A stretch of 64,000 nt of DNA, taken from Domibacillus aminovorans (GTDB taxonomy: Bacteria; Bacillota; Bacilli; Bacillales; Domibacillaceae). The notes beneath the pieces were generated by a model. The model had not been told where the DNA came from. It saw nothing but the letters and a program-made list of their open reading frames with translations, and ran no database searches. The stretch covers positions 186,001 through 250,000 of the forward strand of contig NZ_LQWY01000005.1 in NCBI RefSeq assembly GCF_001643235.1, in the 5' to 3' direction. Each line of letters starts with the position of its first letter. Within the stretch, counting starts at the first letter, position 1. The position numbers and the translations under genes were made by a program. This document shows positions 61,187-64,000 of this stretch, one piece after another.

Positions 61187-61939
61187 TGGCAGACGAGTGG
61201 AAGGGTGCTCCGAAAGAGTTTCTTTGGGGCCTCTTTTTTGTTTTGTCGAAAGTTTCTTGAACTCCTGCATCATTTTGGCAAGTGCCCGCTTTTCGATTCG
61301 TGACACATAGCTGCGCGAAATATTCATCTCGGCGGCAATTTCACGCTGTGTTTTATCATTGCCGCTGCCAATCCCGTAACGTGCAGCGATGACTGCTGTT
61401 TCCCGCGCATCTAAAACAGAAAGACAGGTTTTCATCTGTTCGATATCCATCTCAAGCGACAGACGTGCAGCGATGTCTTCATCTTCTGTTTTTAATAGAT
61501 CGAGTAAGCTGATTTCATTTCCTTCTTTATCACGTCCAACTGGGTCGTATAAAGAGATGTCCTTTTTCGTTTTCTTTAATGTGCGAAAATACATGAGAAT
61601 TTCATTTTCAATACATCGTGCTGCGTAGGTCGCCAGTTTCGTTCCTTTTTTGCCAGAGTAGCTTTCAATGCCTTTAATTAGCCCGATTGTGCCGATAGAA
61701 ATCAAATCTTCTGTGTCTTCATTTGTCTTTTCGAATTTTTTGACAATGTGAGCTACGAGTCGCAAGTTATGCTCAATCAGCTTTGTCCGGGCATGGCGGT
61801 CTCCCTGCTCATGTAGCGCCAGATATTTCTTTTCGTCTTCGGCAGAAAGTGGATGTGGAAAAGCATTATGTTTCACGTACGAAACGAAAAAAACCGCTTC
61901 TTTCAATAAAAAAGAGAGAGCGGCGGCCAGTTCAATCAT
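61175..61939 (-). CDS. sigK: RNA polymerase sigma-K factor, pro-form, uninterrupted
   Basis: 254-residue late mother-cell sigma factor. The pro-sequence [20 protein letters not shown] ends at Ser20, followed by Tyr21 (YVKHNAFP), matching the B. subtilis SpoIVFB cleavage site. Region 2 has [30 protein letters not shown] and [16 protein letters not shown]; region 4 has [24 protein letters not shown]. The gene is continuous, with no skin-type element. ATG follows AGGGGGGAT. A candidate sigma-E promoter lies upstream. Confidence 0.97.
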   Translation of the reverse strand: MIELAAALSFLLKEAVFFVSYVKHNAFPHPLSAEDEKKYLALHEQGDRHARTKLIEHNLRLVAHIVKKFEKTNEDTEDLISIGTIGLIKGIESYSGKKGTKLATYAARCIENEILMYFRTLKKTKKDISLYDPVGRDKEGNEISLLDLLKTEDEDIAARLSLEMDIEQMKTCLSVLDARETAVIAARYGIGSGNDKTQREIAAEMNISRSYVSRIEKRALAKMMQEFKKLSTKQKRGPKETLSEHPSTRLPSVD

Positions 61940-61961
61940 GAAGATCCCCCCTTTATCGATT

Positions 61962-61988
61962 ATCGTATGCGGGAGATCAGGTTATATT
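61962..61988 (-). promoter_or_regulatory. Candidate sigma-E promoter for sigK
   Basis: On the minus strand: AATATA (61988-61983), 13-base spacer, CATACGAT (61969-61962), 23 bases before the sigK start. It overlaps the end of sda. sigK is sigma-E dependent in B. subtilis. Confidence 0.55.
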
Positions 61989-62130
61989 ACTTTTTAGGTT
62001 GTTTTTCTTGTTGATGAACAACGCGGCGTTTCATTTCTTGTTCCATTAAAGCAATGAATTCGTCATTCAATTTAAGCTCTGTTGCTTTTTTGTAGGAAAA
62101 AAGAAGTAAATGATCGGACAGTGTACGCAT
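61987..62130 (-). CDS. sda: Sporulation checkpoint inhibitor Sda
   Basis: 47-residue helical hairpin protein. [20 protein letters not shown] and [16 protein letters not shown] match B. subtilis Sda, which binds histidine kinase KinA and blocks the phosphorelay when replication is disturbed. The C-terminus differs and is basic (HQQEKQPKK). GGAGATGAG precedes the ATG. Neighbours sigK and yqeG; sda-yqeG is conserved in Bacillus. Its promoter region holds LexA- and DnaA-type sites. Confidence 0.94.
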   Translation of the reverse strand: MRTLSDHLLLFSYKKATELKLNDEFIALMEQEMKRRVVHQQEKQPKK

Positions 62131-62171
62131 AGATACTCATCTCCAAAAAAGTAATAGTGAAGCTTTGTTCT

Positions 62172-62200
62172 AGTGTACCAAAAAAACAATTATAGAACAA
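62172..62200 (-). promoter_or_regulatory. Sigma-A promoter for sda
   Basis: On the minus strand: TTGTTC (62200-62195), 17-base spacer, TACACT (62177-62172), 41 bases before the sda start. Confidence 0.7.
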
Positions 62201-62207
62201 TCGTTCT
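62194..62207. promoter_or_regulatory. LexA-type (SOS) box over the sda -35
   Basis: AGAACAATCGTTCT is a perfect palindrome except for its centre and contains GAAC-N4-GTTC, the core of the Bacillus LexA box (CGAAC-N4-GTTCG). It covers the sda -35 hexamer. Confidence 0.65.
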
Positions 62208-62208
62208 T

Positions 62209-62307
62209 TTTTCCACAGGTAGGCGTGGATAAGTAATGGCAAGCTGTATAATAAGTGGAAAAAGCCTATATATATAAGCTGTTGATTTGTGCATAACGTT
62301 ATCCACA
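62209..62307. promoter_or_regulatory. Cluster of DnaA-box-like sites between sda and yqeG
   Basis: TTATCCACA is exact at 62299-62307; one-mismatch copies are TTTTCCACA (62209-62217) and CGTGGATAA (62224-62232, reverse orientation). DnaA boxes near sda are known in B. subtilis. The rest of this 287-base gap holds the two promoters and no gene. Confidence 0.7.
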
Positions 62308-62355
62308 GAACGGGAATAAGAAAATTGTCGAAACATTTTTGGACTTATTATTGTT

Positions 62356-62384
62356 TTGTCACATATGAAAAAATCAGCTATGAT
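62356..62384 (+). promoter_or_regulatory. Sigma-A promoter for yqeG-yqeH
   Basis: TTGTCA (62356-62361), 17-base spacer, TATGAT (62379-62384), 33 bases before the yqeG start. Confidence 0.78.
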
Positions 62385-62417
62385 AGGATGGTAAGACTGA
62401 GATTAGAGGTGTAAATT

Positions 62418-62939
62418 GTGCTAAAATTATTTTTGCCAAATGAGCAAGTGAATAGTATTCTGGAAATAAAATCGGAACATCTGGTGCAACAAGGGATTAA
62501 AGCGATTATTACGGATCTAGATAACACGCTTGTAGCATGGGATCGTCCAGATGCAACACCGGAATTATTAGACTGGTTTAATAAAATGCGCGATGCAGGC
62601 ATTAAAGTGCTCATCGTTTCCAATAATAATCGAAACCGGGTCAGCTCGTTTTCAACGCCGCTCGAGTTGCCCTATATTTTTGAAGCGCGAAAACCGCTGG
62701 GGCGTGCATTCAGAAAAGCAATCAAGTTGTTGAATGTACAAAAAAGTGAAACGGTTATGATCGGTGACCAGCTGCTAACCGATGTATTCGGTGGCAATCG
62801 GAGCGGGATTCACACAATTTTGGTTATTCCTATTGCGGCAACGGACGGTTTCTGGACACGAATTAACCGGAAAATTGAACGTCAGTTAATGAACTTTTTT
62901 CGGCGTAAAGGAATGATTCAATGGGAGGAAAGACAGTGA
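62418..62939 (+). CDS. yqeG: HAD IIIA family phosphatase YqeG
   Basis: 173-residue HAD-like protein. Motif I IITDLDNTLVAWD (Asp near 34), motif II VLIVSNNN, motif III KAIKLL..MIGDQLLTDVFGGNRSG. The substrate is unknown; in Bacillus it is always upstream of yqeH. GTG 62418 follows AGAGGTG. The stop overlaps the GTG of yqeH by two bases, so the pair is translationally coupled. Confidence 0.93.
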   Translation: MLKLFLPNEQVNSILEIKSEHLVQQGIKAIITDLDNTLVAWDRPDATPELLDWFNKMRDAGIKVLIVSNNNRNRVSSFSTPLELPYIFEARKPLGRAFRKAIKLLNVQKSETVMIGDQLLTDVFGGNRSGIHTILVIPIAATDGFWTRINRKIERQLMNFFRRKGMIQWEERQ

Positions 62940-64000
62940 GCAATGAACAAATAACGTGTGATGGATGTGGCGTTACCATTCAAACGACAAATCCGGATGA
63001 TCTTGGTTATGCACCTGCATCAGCACTTGAAAAAGAAATTGTCGTCTGCAAACGTTGCTTTAGACTGAAACATTACAATGAAGTGCAAGATGTCGCTCTT
63101 ACAGACGATGACTTTTTAAAGATTTTAAATACGGTTGGCGATACAGAATCACTAATCGTGAAAATTGTTGATATTTTTGACTTTAACGGAAGCTGGCTGC
63201 CAGGTCTGCATCGTTTCGCTGGGAAAAATCCGGTGCTTTTAATCGGGAATAAATCTGATTTACTGCCGAAATCTGTGAAACGGGAAAAACTGATTCATTG
63301 GATGCGCTATGAAGCGAGTCAACTCGGTTTAAAACCAGTAGATGTACTTCTAATTAGTGCGTCGCAAGGAAAAGCAGTTCGCGATGCAGCGGATGCCATT
63401 GAGCATTACCGGAACGGAAAAGATGCATACGTTGTCGGTTGTACAAATGTTGGGAAATCAACGTTTATTAACCGTATTATTAAAGAGATTACTGGCGAAG
63501 GCGATATTATTACAACGTCTCATTTTCCGGGTACGACGCTTGATATGATTGAAATTCCGCTTTCGGATGGCCATGTACTTGTTGATACACCAGGTATCAT
63601 TAACCATCATCAAATGGCACATTTCGTTGACAAAGAAGAGTTGAAAGTGCTTTTGCCGAAAAAAGAAATTAAGCCGAAAGTCTTTCAATTAAATGAAGGA
63701 CAGACGCTGTTTTTCGGCGGTCTTGCCCGGTTTGACTATATAAGCGGCGGAAGACGTTCATTTATCTGCCATTTGTCTAATGACATTGACATACACCGGA
63801 CGAAAATAGATAAAGCTGATGAGTTGTATGAGAACCATGCAGGTGAGCTGTTAAAACCGGCTGGAAAAGGTGGAAAAGCACTTGAATTTGTGCGGCAGGA
63901 ATGGACAATTAAAGAAGCAAAAACCGATATTGTATTCTCAGGTCTCGGTTGGATTACAGTGAATGAATCAGGATCAAAAGTGGCTGCGTACGTGCCAAAA
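62936..64000 (+). CDS. yqeH: Ribosome biogenesis GTPase YqeH (3' end cut by window)
   Basis: 355 codons are present of about 366 expected. N-terminal zinc ribbon CDGC and CKRCFRLKHYN, then a circularly permuted GTPase: G4 IGNKSDLLP (about 103-111) comes before G1 VGCTNVGKST (about 168-177) and G3 VDTPG (about 218). A C-terminal domain follows, where nucleic-acid binding is assumed. Needed for 30S assembly in B. subtilis. GTG start after GGGAGG. The stop codon lies beyond the window. Confidence 0.95.
   Translation, partial: MSNEQITCDGCGVTIQTTNPDDLGYAPASALEKEIVVCKRCFRLKHYNEVQDVALTDDDFLKILNTVGDTESLIVKIVDIFDFNGSWLPGLHRFAGKNPVLLIGNKSDLLPKSVKREKLIHWMRYEASQLGLKPVDVLLISASQGKAVRDAADAIEHYRNGKDAYVVGCTNVGKSTFINRIIKEITGEGDIITTSHFPGTTLDMIEIPLSDGHVLVDTPGIINHHQMAHFVDKEELKVLLPKKEIKPKVFQLNEGQTLFFGGLARFDYISGGRRSFICHLSNDIDIHRTKIDKADELYENHAGELLKPAGKGGKALEFVRQEWTIKEAKTDIVFSGLGWITVNESGSKVAAYVPK

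Overview
The window looks like core chromosome from an endospore-forming Bacillales bacterium (Bacillaceae-like, moderate GC). Three things support this: strong GGAGG-type ribosome binding sites with frequent GTG and TTG starts; sporulation genes (spoIVFA, spoIVFB, spo0B, safA, spoVB, sigK, sda); and a gene order that largely follows the Bacillus subtilis mreB-to-yqeH segment. I cannot name the genus safely.

Layout. 1-4.2 kb: cell shape and division-site genes mreBCD-minCD. 4.2-8.6 kb: spoIVFA-spoIVFB, then the ribosomal block rplU-prp-rpmA with an L21 leader, then spo0B-obg. 8.6-15.3 kb: pheB-pheA, and divergent NAD synthesis units nadR-nifS (-) and nadBCA (+). 15.3-19.6 kb: a variable patch with a LysM spore-coat protein (safA-like), an orphan 74-aa ORF, and a fru operon whose transporter gene fruA is decayed, followed by a lone HemD-like gene. 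19.6-26 kb: ruvAB, queA-tgt, yajC, spoVB (-), comN. 26-34.6 kb: secDF, a LapA-domain gene, recJ, apt, rel, dtd. 34.6-39 kb: T-box-hisS-aspS, 6S RNA, tcdA. 39.1-43 kb: an accessory ABC transporter operon with its own YtrA-type GntR repressor and a long palindromic operator. 43-53.6 kb: rarA (-), cymR-iscS-mnmA, a TPR protein, recD2, a 54-aa zinc ribbon, and T-box-alaS. 53.6-61 kb: ireB-ruvX-yrzB, mltG, the yrrMNO tRNA wobble-uridine operon, greA, yrrS, mtnN. 61-64 kb: sigK (-), sda (-) with an SOS/DnaA-like control region, yqeG and yqeH (cut by the window end).

Themes. tRNA charging and modification are strongly represented: hisS, aspS, alaS, dtd, queA, tgt, mnmA with its own cysteine desulfurase, tcdA, and a complete 5-methoxyuridine set. 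The SpoIVFB protease and its known substrate pro-sigma-K are both encoded here, and both have matching candidate sigma-E promoters. Prp protease lies directly before its substrate L27, which carries the cleavable N-terminal extension.

I see no wholly new multi-gene system. The points most worth a second look are the decayed fruA inside an otherwise intact fru operon, the secDF leader terminator, the sda control region, the Met/Pro-rich repeat coat protein and the orphan ORF after it, and the ABC operon operator. No tRNA, rRNA, CRISPR array, insertion sequence or prophage was seen.
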